64,000 nt of DNA from CBDCWQ01 sp965223435 (GTDB taxonomy: Bacteria > Myxococcota > Kuafuiibacteriia > Kuafuiibacteriales > Kuafuiibacteriaceae), in the NCBI GenBank assembly GCA_965223435.1, contig CBDCWQ010000022.1, forward strand, positions 1,240,001-1,304,000, written 5' to 3'. The translations under genes were made by a program, and so were the position numbers. This document shows, one piece after another, positions 52,301 through 62,115 of the stretch; position 1 is the stretch's first letter; each line of letters begins with the position of its first letter. Under the pieces are notes generated by a model, which saw only the letters and a program-made list of their open reading frames with translations, was not told the origin of the DNA and did not search any database.

Positions 52301-55300
52301 CCTCATTTTTCGGCGGCGAGTGCACATCAGGCACCGAATCGTCGCCCTCTGGCCCCGCCCCTGGACTGGCGCCTACACCATAACGTTCCGCCGCCGCTCG
52401 ACCAAAGTCAGCCCGAATCGCCAATTCGACCAGATAAAGCCAAGCAGTGCGCAACGCTTCGGGCCAGTCCTCGGCCTCGGGGGCCACCTGCTGGTAAAAA
52501 ATGTGGTTCCGAATAAAGTCTTCCAATATCTCAGCCCTCGGTCGATCCGCTCTTAGGGCATAAACTGGCCACAAAGACGCGCTCCCCGGGGTCAAAAAAC
52601 CCAGCTTCCCGACGGGGGTCTCAACCCCCAGCCATTCCATATCGATGAAGTAGATCCGTTCGTCTTCGAAAAGCAGTGGTGGGTTTTTAAGCGGATTGCC
52701 GAGAATGGGGCCTTCGGGATAAATTAGGCCCGTTTTTCGAATCTCTTCCTCCGGCCGAAAAAAACTTCCCATCGGTTGAACCACCACCTCTTCCGACGGA
52801 ACCACACCCAGCCGCTCCCAGACATCGACAGAGGGGACCTCGGAGCCGACCAAGATGGTTTCCAAGCTTAGGTCCACTTCTGCCGACGCCCCGAGATAGG
52901 CTGCGCTGTTCGCCCCCACCATCGAGGTCAGCAGCAATCCCGGAGGAAGCTGAATCAGCTCATCTATGGCCCGGACGGCGCGCTGCCCAAATGTGGTCAC
53001 CATCTTTCCTCTCACAGCCACCACCTTCAGGCCAAACTGGTGAAGCGTGTCTTGCGGAATCCCGGAATGCCCCGGTGAACGCATCAGTTCACTCAACTCG
53101 AGCAAGGCGCCAGCAACATCCTCAAAGGGAACATCCTTTTCGGCGTAGCCCACTTCGAGCCGGTCTACGAAGGGCGCTGAGGCCAGCTCGTCTGGCAAAA
53201 AAAGCCCCTCATCAGAGCGCTCAAGCGTCTCTACCGCCGCCCGATCGCCCAAAACAGAACCATTCAGGGCGTCGTACACATCGATGAACCAAATGATGGC
53301 GGTACTCGAAGCCAACAGTGTCGAAAGATTGTGAATGCGCTGACTCGAATACGGAAAGCCCCATTCAGATACGTAGCGCTGCATACTCGACCACAGCTTG
53401 TGGGCTTGTTTCCGAAAATGTGCGGACGACGCATGGTCGACGTGGACTTCTGAGAAACGAACCAGGCCAAGAATTAAGCCCGCGGTGGCCTCCAAGTGGT
53501 AGGACGACTCCTGAAGTGGGCTTTCTTCGATATAGGGGTCTCGGAACGAATTCTTGAAATAGTGTGTTCCGTAGTACACCTTTTTTTCGAACGGTAGATC
53601 TTTGGCAAAAACGAGCAATGTGTAGTGTAAGCACTTCGCCAACTTCTCTTGATGCTCATCCGAAAGCGAATCGAGCTGAACGGAAAGTGAAAGCCAGCTG
53701 CAATTGTCGATCGCCACGTGAGGGCTCGGAAGGAAATCATCAGAGTGGAGTACACCTTGATCCACCTCTGCACCTCCAACAAATGAACCGCCGGTTACAA
53801 TACGCCCCAGATCAGCCCCCATCGCAACTTGACCCTCCGTCAAATCTGCTCGCCAAGTTTTGTCGTCCCAAAGTTTTTGGAAAACACCGTCACGAAGGCT
53901 GTTTCGCCACACACGCACCTGAGCAGTCCATTCGGCGTTCTCAGCGGTTTCTTCGGGGCCCAAGTCGACGTGGTGATCAAGCGCGTGATTGAGAACAGCC
54001 AAGACATCAAGATTGTGCTCGGTCACCACGTTGTTGGCCTTCACCCTGTGTTTCAGATGCCGCCAGTCTTCCTCGGAGACGGTTAGAATGCGACCATAGG
54101 CCTTGGCTGCTGCGGCTCCAGGCGAAACTTTGTAAGTTCGAATTTGCGGCCTTTTGCTTTCGTCCTCCGGGAAGCGGTCGTAGCCGAGAGCATCGAGGAC
54201 ATCGTAGTATTCCCATCGTTCTTCGGCGTCATCAGGGTAAGCAGGTATGGACAAGCTCAGCGCTTTCGGCGAGCCGGCGTGGACCAGTCCCAGGGTGGTC
54301 CAGCCTGCGGTCATGAGGCTCGTTCCGTCCGCAAACACGCGCTGGTGCTCCGCAAGACCGCGGACGCCTCGTAGGTAACAAGACTTCAGCGTGCCTTGCT
54401 CTTGGGCCGATAATTCGTCATAGGCTAGCGAAACCAAGAAACTGCTCAGGCCGTGAACCACCCAAGCATTGGCACCCGTGACCAAACGCGCATCGCGCCA
54501 GCTGTCGTTTTTGGTGTTGTGTGAAAAATGCCAACCTTTGATCACCGATCGCTGAGAGCCATCTTCGGCGGCCCCGGTTTGTGCGTGGTGGCACAACCAA
54601 CGCGCAATCCCTTGGGCCCACCCGCGCTCTTGGGCATGAACACTTCTGGCGTATTGGGCCAAAGCGATGCCCTGGGTGTAGACCCACACCCGTTCGGCAG
54701 CCGCAAGATGTTTGGAGTCTGACGCAGCGAGTTTGGCGTCGGGCTGATACTCGACTTGGTACATGCGCGGGGCATGCGCCAACCCTCCGGTCTCTTCGCG
54801 AATCTGCTGATTCCTTAACATGCGAGCCGTCAGAGCATTTCCGTGTGCACCGGCCGAAACAACGGGCGCCTTCAGTTCAATGGCGAGATCTTCGGCACCT
54901 TCCTCTTTTGAACGAAGGCGAAACACGGTTTCGCCGACAGCACCTGCATCCGACGCCAAAGCAGCCGTAAACTGAATCGTTGCCTGTCCTTGAACGAGCG
55001 CCAGGTGGCCCTCAAAACCGTTCCTTTCATCCACCGCGTACGGCGAAGAAACCGCCCCGTGCACCGGCCCACCCTGAGCGTAACCCGGTTCAAGCGAGCT
55101 GATCCCCACCGAAGAAACGAGCCCCACCTCACCGGCGGCAGACCCGCCCGAAGAGGGCTGACCCATTTCGTTTGGGGCCCGGCCCGGGGAAACCTCGACC
55201 ACGTCATCCCTTGCGGGCGATGGAGCCGAGCTGACGCTTGCCGCTGAAACCTCGACCTCGTGGTCTTCGTCGACCCGAAAGTGGAACTTGTCTTCCAAGC

Positions 55301-58300
55301 GAACCGTCACAACCCCCGCCTGGCCCTCAACCAAAGGCCCCACCTCGACAGAGAGCTGGCGCACATCGTTGGCCTCGCGCGCCCGGGCCACCACGACCCG
55401 ATCCTGCTCAAAAACATCAATCCCAGGGCCCACCCAAACCGCGAGGCGCAACTCCTCAAACGCAACCCATTGCGGCACACCCAACAGGCGTCCCGCGCCG
55501 CTGCCGTGGGTCGTGAAGTGAATGGCTTTGGCAGGGTGCTCATTGAGCACCACCTCTTCAAAACCCGCGTCTGAGGCACGTTGAGCGAGGCGAATAGAGC
55601 CCTGCGGGTGCTCCGCAGACGTCGGCGCATAATAGAGAACGCCTATGCGTCCCCGAGAACTGATCGCTCCGACTGGCATATACCCGCGGGCAAGCTCTTT
55701 CGGTTCAGACCAATGGCGGCCGCCATCACTCGATAGGGAAAACAGGATCGCATTGGCGTCCAGATCATTGGGGCTCGACGATTGCCCCTTCTCGTACACC
55801 GCCATCAACTGACCGCGCGGGCCGCCGGAGAGGGTCGCACGCACCGGACCAAACGACCCACTGCTTTCGCTGGGTGAGTCTTTGCCACATCGCTGAAATT
55901 CACCGCCTCGAAGGGCGTCGAATCGGTCCACGGTACTGATTCGCCATCGAGTCAAGGTTTCTTCGAAACCAGACCCGTCGGCCATAAGACGCTGAGCGTC
56001 TAACGAAGAACGCTGCCACGTATCCTGTCGAAAACCGAGCTCGACCGGCTCTACGACCTCACCCAACACCACCTGGGAATCGACGACTTGGGGCACCAGA
56101 TGCCGCTCAACCCGAGTTTCAGACCACGATCCGGCCACGAGAGGGCGCTGGGCGACCTTGATCACATCTTCTTCGTGCCATCGGCCGTTGAACTCGAATT
56201 GATACCAGTCACGCGGATGCCCGCGCGTTCCGTCGTAGGCATAAAAGTCTCCTCGCGCCCATCCTTGAGTCTTTTCGGGATCGCTGTCGAAGCGGACTAG
56301 GTCGGCGACGTTGGATGGAACGATGGGTGGACAGGCGTACTGGTCGGCTTTCCATGCCTGGCGAAAGCCTTGCTGAAACTCGGTGACGGCGATCGAGCAC
56401 CAAGGGGGCGGCGCTTGTGGATCTGGGCGGGCAGAAGGCACCATGGGCCCCAAAAAAAGCTCACGGCGGCCCCGCCATTCCGGGTTGGGATACGAAAAAT
56501 TGTCGTACATGCGCGTTTGGTGCGCGATGATGGTGATTCGTTGGTCATCCACATGGATCGACGGGTTCTCTACGTAGCTTTCTTCGACACGATGACGGTA
56601 GGGGCCAAAGAGCGCGCACACTTCGTCCCCGGTCGCGCAACCGACGGGGTTTTTGACCTCAAGGGCAAGGCTGTAAGCACCTTCGTTGCGGGCCGAACAG
56701 CACGTCGATTCACCAGGGCAGGACCTGGCCTCCGTGCGCGCGTACCGAACCTCCAGCGGGTTGGCGACACGTTTTTCCTCGTCAAACACGTTCAGAAGAA
56801 CGCCGTTTGAATCGTATTCACCCTGAAGGTCCTTAAAGTAGTAGGCCTTGTTGGACTCGCCCCACACCAGGTGGTGGTGCCCCAAACGATCGTAAGCAAG
56901 CCCCAAGCCCCGCTTCCATTGCGCGTTGCTTCTGACCAGCGTGGCCTCCACTGGGTCGGTCCAGACGCCGGCGGTTTCGTTTTCGACCACGTAGATTTGA
57001 CTCACTCCGCTGGCGGAAGCCGACCCCTTCGAAATCCAAGCAACTGACAATCGGTCACGCCGGGCAGCGATGGCGATGTCGAGCACCTGTCGGCCCGGCC
57101 CGGCAAACCCCACCGGAGTCGGCGGTCCCCAAGACCCAGCTTGCCCAGCCTTGGTGCTCCGGCGATGAACAATGCGATCTGGCGAACCGCCGCTCCCTGG
57201 CACAACGTACACCAGATGGGCCAAAACCTGACCGGCGTGCCTCACCACCTGAACCTTGGGCAAAACAGCCGATTCGCGGCCCTCGGTCGCAAAATTGGGG
57301 GTTTCAAAGACACCCGCCCTCACCGGAGACAAAAAAGCCCGGGGATCGAACTCAAAAATGGGGGATCGGCCCGATTCTTCCTCAAGACCATCCGTGCGGC
57401 GAACCGAAGTCACGTAATAGGCCCCGTGCTGGCCGTCCAACAAAGCTTCGCTCCAGTGAGTCTTCTCGGTCTCAGCGACAACCGCAAACAGACCCCCTGC
57501 CTGGTCGCGCCGATGCACCCGGTAGCGCACTCCAGCTTGCTGCTCAGAAGGCAGCGATCCATTACGGCGGGCTTCCCACACCAGACGCACCCATCGTCCC
57601 TCCTGTGTGCCACGCAGGTTTGTCGGGGGTTCTGGCTTTCGTGCTCCTTCGGCATCGTGAAGCGCCCAGTAACCGATGCCTGGTTCGAGGGTGTCTCCAG
57701 CGCGTAGCTCGGCATACCGGTGCGTGGCCGAGACCCACTGGAGAAGGCGCACAAAACGAACGCCATCATAAGGACGCGTCTCGTCGACCCCAAACAACGA
57801 CCAACCGCTCTGAGCTCGACTCGAGCTCTCGGTGACCCGCGCCCCGACGTGTCCGAGAATCGACAATGTAGAAACTTCGGATGCGTAGGCCCAATACCCC
57901 TCACCGGGGAGCAATTGACCGCTTCGCGCCTCTAGAAGCATGCCATCCCCCGGGGCGCCCAAAACGCTGGCCCCGTACACGCGTAGGGGGCCTTGATGGG
58001 CCCCGATCGAAATCGGTCGGGCATCGCTCGGCATGCGAATGAGATGCCAACCCTCCGAAAGAGACACGGTCAGAATGCGACCCTCGTCTCCCTTTGCCGG
58101 ACTGGCCTCGACCAGCTCCGTTTGCCCACCCACAAGGAGTAAGGCTACAACCAAGATGATCCACCGGACGCGTGCTGGCGGAACGCCCGTCCCCGGCCGG
58201 ACCCCAAAATGAGACCCAGGTGAACCTTGCCTGCCCAAAAGGACACACCGTAAAAACGACGTCCCATCTTCGCGGCGATAGCGGGAAGGTGTCCCCCCAC

Positions 58301-58325
58301 TTCGCGCTGCATAGTTTTTGCCCAT
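49308..58325 (-). CDS. Giant exported multi-domain protein (Fn3, BNR-like, alpha/alpha-toroid-like)
   Basis: About 3,005 residues from ATG 58325, chosen for its strong ribosome site; an in-frame ATG at 58574 adds 83 unlikely residues. A membrane or signal helix lies near residues 52-70 (W-I-I-L-V-V-A-L-L-L-V-G-G). Two short modules end in G-E-G-Y-W-A and G-I-G-Y-W-A. An Fn3-like domain follows (~232-327: E-P-P-T-N-L-R-G-T...V-R-L-V-W-E-A), then a BNR/Asp-box type beta-propeller region (S-S-D-G-G-R-H-W-S, ~870). A mainly helical stretch (~1215-1690) resembles an alpha/alpha toroid. The last ~1,300 residues I do not recognise. There is a Ser/Pro linker near ~2000. Probably a surface or secreted protein with carbohydrate-linked domains. 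Confidence 0.8.
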   Translation of the reverse strand: MGKNYAARSGGTPSRYRREDGTSFLRCVLLGRQGSPGSHFGVRPGTGVPPARVRWIILVVALLLVGGQTELVEASPAKGDEGRILTVSLSEGWHLIRMPSDARPISIGAHQGPLRVYGASVLGAPGDGMLLEARSGQLLPGEGYWAYASEVSTLSILGHVGARVTESSSRAQSGWSLFGVDETRPYDGVRFVRLLQWVSATHRYAELRAGDTLEPGIGYWALHDAEGARKPEPPTNLRGTQEGRWVRLVWEARRNGSLPSEQQAGVRYRVHRRDQAGGLFAVVAETEKTHWSEALLDGQHGAYYVTSVRRTDGLEEESGRSPIFEFDPRAFLSPVRAGVFETPNFATEGRESAVLPKVQVVRHAGQVLAHLVYVVPGSGGSPDRIVHRRSTKAGQAGSWGPPTPVGFAGPGRQVLDIAIAARRDRLSVAWISKGSASASGVSQIYVVENETAGVWTDPVEATLVRSNAQWKRGLGLAYDRLGHHHLVWGESNKAYYFKDLQGEYDSNGVLLNVFDEEKRVANPLEVRYARTEARSCPGESTCCSARNEGAYSLALEVKNPVGCATGDEVCALFGPYRHRVEESYVENPSIHVDDQRITIIAHQTRMYDNFSYPNPEWRGRRELFLGPMVPSARPDPQAPPPWCSIAVTEFQQGFRQAWKADQYACPPIVPSNVADLVRFDSDPEKTQGWARGDFYAYDGTRGHPRDWYQFEFNGRWHEEDVIKVAQRPLVAGSWSETRVERHLVPQVVDSQVVLGEVVEPVELGFRQDTWQRSSLDAQRLMADGSGFEETLTRWRISTVDRFDALRGGEFQRCGKDSPSESSGSFGPVRATLSGGPRGQLMAVYEKGQSSSPNDLDANAILFSLSSDGGRHWSEPKELARGYMPVGAISSRGRIGVLYYAPTSAEHPQGSIRLAQRASDAGFEEVVLNEHPAKAIHFTTHGSGAGRLLGVPQWVAFEELRLAVWVGPGIDVFEQDRVVVARAREANDVRQLSVEVGPLVEGQAGVVTVRLEDKFHFRVDEDHEVEVSAASVSSAPSPARDDVVEVSPGRAPNEMGQPSSGGSAAGEVGLVSSVGISSLEPGYAQGGPVHGAVSSPYAVDERNGFEGHLALVQGQATIQFTAALASDAGAVGETVFRLRSKEEGAEDLAIELKAPVVSAGAHGNALTARMLRNQQIREETGGLAHAPRMYQVEYQPDAKLAASDSKHLAAAERVWVYTQGIALAQYARSVHAQERGWAQGIARWLCHHAQTGAAEDGSQRSVIKGWHFSHNTKNDSWRDARLVTGANAWVVHGLSSFLVSLAYDELSAQEQGTLKSCYLRGVRGLAEHQRVFADGTSLMTAGWTTLGLVHAGSPKALSLSIPAYPDDAEERWEYYDVLDALGYDRFPEDESKRPQIRTYKVSPGAAAAKAYGRILTVSEEDWRHLKHRVKANNVVTEHNLDVLAVLNHALDHHVDLGPEETAENAEWTAQVRVWRNSLRDGVFQKLWDDKTWRADLTEGQVAMGADLGRIVTGGSFVGGAEVDQGVLHSDDFLPSPHVAIDNCSWLSLSVQLDSLSDEHQEKLAKCLHYTLLVFAKDLPFEKKVYYGTHYFKNSFRDPYIEESPLQESSYHLEATAGLILGLVRFSEVHVDHASSAHFRKQAHKLWSSMQRYVSEWGFPYSSQRIHNLSTLLASSTAIIWFIDVYDALNGSVLGDRAAVETLERSDEGLFLPDELASAPFVDRLEVGYAEKDVPFEDVAGALLELSELMRSPGHSGIPQDTLHQFGLKVVAVRGKMVTTFGQRAVRAIDELIQLPPGLLLTSMVGANSAAYLGASAEVDLSLETILVGSEVPSVDVWERLGVVPSEEVVVQPMGSFFRPEEEIRKTGLIYPEGPILGNPLKNPPLLFEDERIYFIDMEWLGVETPVGKLGFLTPGSASLWPVYALRADRPRAEILEDFIRNHIFYQQVAPEAEDWPEALRTAWLYLVELAIRADFGRAAAERYGVGASPGAGPEGDDSVPDVHSPPKNEGEKGTPDSSVHLGENPSGSSAGVLEPLSLILTSNTVYRGIPYEALRGGIRGAPEQVYWVLPADRNPKSPVEEYEPILATKVRPRGVVDNPELGAALVNGRAWVLVIASPPGSMDVESAYHALGITPPGVVESMVMVPFLTTQYVHSRYQVDAQGKMIEGTLEINQDYEPMVRAPGQGPTRTWVDISPINDDMLAESLVELPRRLEGASESSEEWSLEALDRARLSVPTVLVTARTAPPFGPEGVFKTKILPESHSGASSAFVYAFAFKGALQARLSESAPPRSGEVVWMYYIENNGAALNHGLQQETPNGEYAFLNAVKPEQIMGAQELRWDAVQKKWHEGPFLSNSEHRVVSLPNGNLVIKDGPAEVVQTPPIGVPDSNVLRGRLADPLLKDLRWAFWLFQHSPAETDAKRPKVGSEEEKSFSEFVRSHTHREGGSLIPWLISAEINNSSYGLELPAMPHHPVNQKIFRRFALDLFRRQFPQEQGWDAPREKVVDRWLSSYGHEIVLSYEIRVTHRDGTVVSAVWDPKWIHRNRVREWGPDLVKFVDESVEAKVLSDGRLALPSDVFLIEEYYPMHDFLLFSSGAKVARVWLGESLENPDDYPLGIAEVPVQSILRTAPARVAGTGSDKLFFDMVRSVLNNGFFLAYPIQVEKLEGGELVLKAKGHRTVAMFNGLGEGTAPVQFHAKGNGPVTSGPNSAPAWVLDYANSGESGPVVDAFQRTKSIPAPTNVSFGAPNKTNQPKLHLSYDDSPFLHSVALTAFHWEGPIQSLRDEQRGKLGTTGNGDRIVFSTVIPKKSLPALQEKGFPIDALLGQSHDASRYGPIPGKKLYFTARQIWQEEGRPILGLPTEMFEYTPVVDDDNSVTVFGELWVELLDATRAKVDLRTRFNMTKEHFEHRHQMTPQRAFVYVYRANLANGFPEVVFVREHKDFDTTARWNDDRWDQQTIRSLVDGLNETNGIFVSIKVKDEEKGVTIHGKEYRMPFDPKWIESISFD

Positions 58326-58337
58326 TTCCCCCCCTGC
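58326..58337 (-). promoter_or_regulatory. Ribosome binding site fixing the giant gene start
   Basis: Reading the minus strand, CAGGGGGGAA stands directly before the ATG at 58325, giving a G-rich Shine-Dalgarno at suitable distance. This favours 58325 over the in-frame ATG at 58574, before which I see no such site. Confidence 0.6.
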
Positions 58338-58823
58338 AGTCCGCCAGCGCCAGCCCAACTGCTCACACCCCCGTGCTCGGTCGGCTTTTGGCGAACGATT
58401 GCTCGTATGGGGCGGACACCGGGCTGCTGTCAACGAACACTTGCAGGCTTCGCCGCACGGCCCCCCCGCGCATACGCCAAAATGGATTGCGCGAAACACG
58501 CGATGGGCGCCGCCTCGCCGCGCACCGAGAAGCAGAAATGAACTCTCCGTTCGGACCGAGCCAAGTTCGGGCAAGACAACCGGATCCGGTGGGAAAGTGC
58601 TCGTCGGCCGGCCCCGTGGAGAACCGACAGAGGATGTCTAAGAACCGACAGCCAACCGACCGAGGCCAATCCTCGATGAGGTCTGGGTTTTCCGGCCGGC
58701 CAGCCGCGTCCCTGAGCCCCCGCGACCCCGGGTTATTCTCTAGGAAAATCCCTTGCTACCCACGGATCTGCGGTCTACCATTCCACCCCTCATGTCATGG
58801 GCGGCGCGAGGCAAATAGCAGGC
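58338..58823. other. Divergent intergenic region
   Basis: About 480 bases between the giant protein and the kinase genes, transcribed away from each other. It should carry both promoters. I saw no clear operator, hairpin or gene; several open frames cross it without family features. Confidence 0.4.
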
Positions 58824-61391
58824 ATGGCGGAACCAGGCAGCGAAGAACTGCCCCAGCTTGGGCGTTACCAAGTCATCGACAAAATCGCAGCCGGTGGGAT
58901 GGCCGAGGTTTTCCTGGCCAAAGCCGTTGGGGCGATGGGCTTCCAGCGGTTGGTGGCCATCAAACTCATTCACGCGAACTTCACCAAAGATGAAGAATTC
59001 GTGAAGATGTTTATCGACGAAGCCCGCATCGCCATGCACCTGCATCACCGCAACATCGTGCAGGTGTTCGATTTGGACAAAGTCGGGGACACCTATTTCA
59101 TCGCGATGGAGTACGTCCATGGCGTCAACCTTTACGATCTCTACGAGCGCATCGCGGCCAAAAATCGATGGATCGATCCCCCGCTGGCCCTTTATCTGAT
59201 TGCGGAGATTTCCAAAGGGCTCCATTTCGCGCACACCCGCACCGGCCCGGACGGAAAGGCGCTGAACATCATTCACCGCGATGTTTCCCCGCAGAATGTG
59301 CTTCTCTCGTTCGAGGGTGAAATCAAGATCACAGACTTCGGCATCGCCACCGCCGCGGAGCGCCTGCACCAAACTGCCGCGGGAATCGTCAAAGGAAAAT
59401 ACGCCTACATGGCTCCGGAGCGCCTAGAAGAGCGGCCGGTGGACGCGCGGGTTGATGTGTTCAGCGTCGGGGCCTTGCTCTACGAGCTGTTGGTCGGCGA
59501 AAACCCGTTCGCGGGCCCGTCGGCGGTCGAAACCATCGAAAACGTACTGTCCCGGCGGGTGACCCCTCCGTCCCAGCGGGGCGCACCGGTCTCCGAGCGT
59601 CTCGACCAGATCTGCCTCAAAGCGTTGGCGAGAAAACCCGGCGACCGCTATCCCAACGCCCAAGCGCTCGCCGACGAGGTTACCGAATACGCGATGGAGC
59701 TGACCCACGCCCGCAAAGACATGGCGGCGGGCGACAGCGCGGTCGCGACACTCCTGGCCGAACTGTTTCCCAATCGCCTCAAGCCTCCGTCCGGCGAGCG
59801 ACGGGCCCCGGTCAGCCTGCCGGGTGTGAGCGCCGGCGCACCCGTGGTTTCCACCGTGGATACGTCGCCAGATCAAGACGCTGGTCAAACCCAAGAAGAC
59901 CTGCCCACCGGAGAAGCCCCAAGGCCCGAGTGCGACTTCGGCCCTGAAGACGGCGACGATCCCGAAGAAGCCCCTACCGTGTTGCGAATGACCCCCATCC
60001 ATGGGTCGACTGCAATTGGACAGCCCGACACCACCAGCCGAGACGAACGGCGTAAACGTCATCCGGCGGTCGAGCCCCAAGACAGCCTGGCCGACGCGGA
60101 CCTTCAGCCAGAGGCCGATGTCGACAAAACCATCGCGCAGCCGAGCCCGACGTTCACGCCTGAGGGTCCGGTCCCGGCCTACGACGATTTTGGCAGCGAC
60201 AAAACATCGCCCACGCACATTCCGCGAGAGGCACCGCCAGAAGCGACCATCCCCACGCCGGTTGCCAAAGAACTCCTAGACAGCGATGTCGGCGTCCCTC
60301 CATTGTTTCCAGAAGAGCCGTCCGGACCCGCCACAGCCCACGAGCGCCCAACCAACAAACCAGAGCTCGACCGCTCGCAAACGGTCCGCAACCCCTTTTA
60401 TGCCGTCTTACCCAGTGACTCCAGCAGCGTTCAGCTCGATAGCGTCCATCGAATTATCCAGCAAAAACCAAGGACCGCAGATTCGACCCTCCACGATCCC
60501 GCCGCGCAAACGCTGCCTTCAGTGACTTCCGAAAGCGATCAACATCTGGTGGTCCCCGTTTCCGACCACCAATTCACGAACCACAAGCGCCGGCTCAACT
60601 CCAACATCATCGCGGGGATTTCATTTTTTGTCGCCGCGATCGTGGTCGCCGCCGCCGCGCTCCTGATGTTCGGCGACAAAGAGACGGCACGCGCCGGACA
60701 CGACGTTCCGGTCATCGTACAAACCGTCCCCGCCGGTGCCAGCGTCAGCATCAACGGTCGTGAACAAACCCAAAAAACACCTCTGACGATATTCGTCCCC
60801 ACCCACATGGAGCACTTCTTGGAGCTTCGCCTAGACGGCTATGAGCCCAAGAAAATGCCGCTCACTGTCGAAGACAACACCGCTCCAGAAATCGTCCAAG
60901 TTCTCACCCCACTCACGGGCTCCATCACCGTTCTCCCCACCCCCAAAGAAGCCACCGTGATCATCAACGGAGAAAACCGCGGAACGGGAAACGTCAATAT
61001 CCTCGGCCTTCCCCTCAACCAAGGGATCCAAGTCGTCGTCAAGCTCAAGGGCTACGAAACCGTCCGGCAAGAATTCACACTGCAAACCACCAGCAGGAAC
61101 CAGACCTTCCGGGTACCTCTGCAGCCCAAGCCCACCGCCACGCGAAAAGGCCGGCGTAAAGCGCCCAAACCCAAGCTGCAAAAAGTCACCTTAAGCGCAC
61201 AAGACAGTTGGGCTGTGGTCTCCTACAACGGACGGCTTTTGGGCACCACGCCCACCGATCCCGTTTTTCTTCCGATCGGGCGAGTCCGACTGCGGGTCCG
61301 AAATCAAAACCGAGGCATCGACCGCACCATCACGGTCCGCGTGCCAGACTCCGGACCAAACGCGGTGCAAAACATACAGCTTCGCTTTTAA
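58824..61391 (+). CDS. Serine/threonine protein kinase with PEGA domains
   Basis: 855 residues from ATG 58824. Kinase domain ~14-290: G-x-G loop A-A-G-G-M-A-E-V-F, Lys47 in V-A-I-K-L, catalytic H-R-D-V-S-P-Q-N (Asp153), D-F-G (Asp171) and A-P-E-R. A disordered Pro/Glu/Asp-rich linker of ~300 residues follows, then a single TM helix (~593-617, I-S-F-F-V-A-A-I-V-V-A-A-A-A-L-L). PEGA repeats come after the membrane: G-A-S-V-S-I-N-G-R...T-P-L-T, and E-A-T-V-I-I-N-G-E-N-R-G-T. This is the common Myxococcota/Planctomycetota receptor-kinase layout, with a cytoplasmic kinase and an extracytoplasmic PEGA sensor or scaffold. Confidence 0.93.
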   Translation: MAEPGSEELPQLGRYQVIDKIAAGGMAEVFLAKAVGAMGFQRLVAIKLIHANFTKDEEFVKMFIDEARIAMHLHHRNIVQVFDLDKVGDTYFIAMEYVHGVNLYDLYERIAAKNRWIDPPLALYLIAEISKGLHFAHTRTGPDGKALNIIHRDVSPQNVLLSFEGEIKITDFGIATAAERLHQTAAGIVKGKYAYMAPERLEERPVDARVDVFSVGALLYELLVGENPFAGPSAVETIENVLSRRVTPPSQRGAPVSERLDQICLKALARKPGDRYPNAQALADEVTEYAMELTHARKDMAAGDSAVATLLAELFPNRLKPPSGERRAPVSLPGVSAGAPVVSTVDTSPDQDAGQTQEDLPTGEAPRPECDFGPEDGDDPEEAPTVLRMTPIHGSTAIGQPDTTSRDERRKRHPAVEPQDSLADADLQPEADVDKTIAQPSPTFTPEGPVPAYDDFGSDKTSPTHIPREAPPEATIPTPVAKELLDSDVGVPPLFPEEPSGPATAHERPTNKPELDRSQTVRNPFYAVLPSDSSSVQLDSVHRIIQQKPRTADSTLHDPAAQTLPSVTSESDQHLVVPVSDHQFTNHKRRLNSNIIAGISFFVAAIVVAAAALLMFGDKETARAGHDVPVIVQTVPAGASVSINGREQTQKTPLTIFVPTHMEHFLELRLDGYEPKKMPLTVEDNTAPEIVQVLTPLTGSITVLPTPKEATVIINGENRGTGNVNILGLPLNQGIQVVVKLKGYETVRQEFTLQTTSRNQTFRVPLQPKPTATRKGRRKAPKPKLQKVTLSAQDSWAVVSYNGRLLGTTPTDPVFLPIGRVRLRVRNQNRGIDRTITVRVPDSGPNAVQNIQLRF

Positions 61392-61494
61392 GCCCTAACG
61401 GGGAATTGAAAAAGTCGCGGAGCGACGGTTCAACCCCCTACACCAACGGTCAAAGGTTGGACTTCGACGCCCGACAGCCCTCAAGACGTCCGTG

Positions 61495-62115
61495 CTATGG
61501 GAGAATTTCGAAGCCATCTTGGGCTACGGCCAAAAGGACATCCTCATCGCTGACGACTTCGAAGCTATGCGTACTCCCAGGCTCCTTCAAAACGCACTCA
61601 CCGGGACCCATAATTTTTGGCTCATCGCTGAACTTGATCTGCCCTTGAAGGATGTAATTCATCTCTCGACCGTGGTGACGGTGCATGGGGAATTGAAGGC
61701 CAGATGCGAGTCGCACCCAACCGGTGTCGGCTGCCATGGCCTGAGGGCCTCCATCAAAGTGAACCAACGCAATGCCCGGCATGGGGCCTGGCGTCCATCT
61801 GCCCTCTTCATCTATCCACGAAAAAAGCGTACGCACCCGATCCGCGGCCAAATCGAAAGCGGTACAAAGTTCATCCACGAAGGGCAAGAAACGATCGGGG
61901 CCACGGACCGCAGTCATAAGACGGGAGCGAACATCGACCGACGGTTCAACAGGAGGCAATCCGCCCACCGCCTCGGTGAAGGTTTCGGTGAGCAAAGCCA
62001 ACTCGGCTTGTAGCTCCGGCGATGCGTTGACCAAAGTCTGCATCGCCTCCATCTCGTCATCGCTGAGAGTGCCCAGGGCAAACTCCTGAAGCAATGCCTT
62101 TGGGTCCTCAATCAT
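61495..62115 (-). CDS. ChrR-like cupin protein, candidate anti-sigma factor
   Basis: 206 residues from ATG 62115, which overlaps the end of the sigma-factor gene by 8 bases. The N-terminal ~70 residues are helical (L-L-Q-E-F-A-L-G-T-L-S-D-D-E-M), like anti-sigma domains. The C-terminal part is a cupin (M-H-R-H-H-G-R-E-M-N-Y-I-L-Q-G; P-G-S-T-H-S-F) of the ChrR type. The H-x-x-x-C-x-x-C zinc motif of classical ZAS anti-sigma factors is missing, so inhibition, if any, must work differently. ChrR responds to singlet oxygen in Rhodobacter. Confidence 0.85.
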   Translation of the reverse strand: MIEDPKALLQEFALGTLSDDEMEAMQTLVNASPELQAELALLTETFTEAVGGLPPVEPSVDVRSRLMTAVRGPDRFLPFVDELCTAFDLAADRVRTLFSWIDEEGRWTPGPMPGIALVHFDGGPQAMAADTGWVRLASGLQFPMHRHHGREMNYILQGQIKFSDEPKIMGPGECVLKEPGSTHSFEVVSDEDVLLAVAQDGFEILP

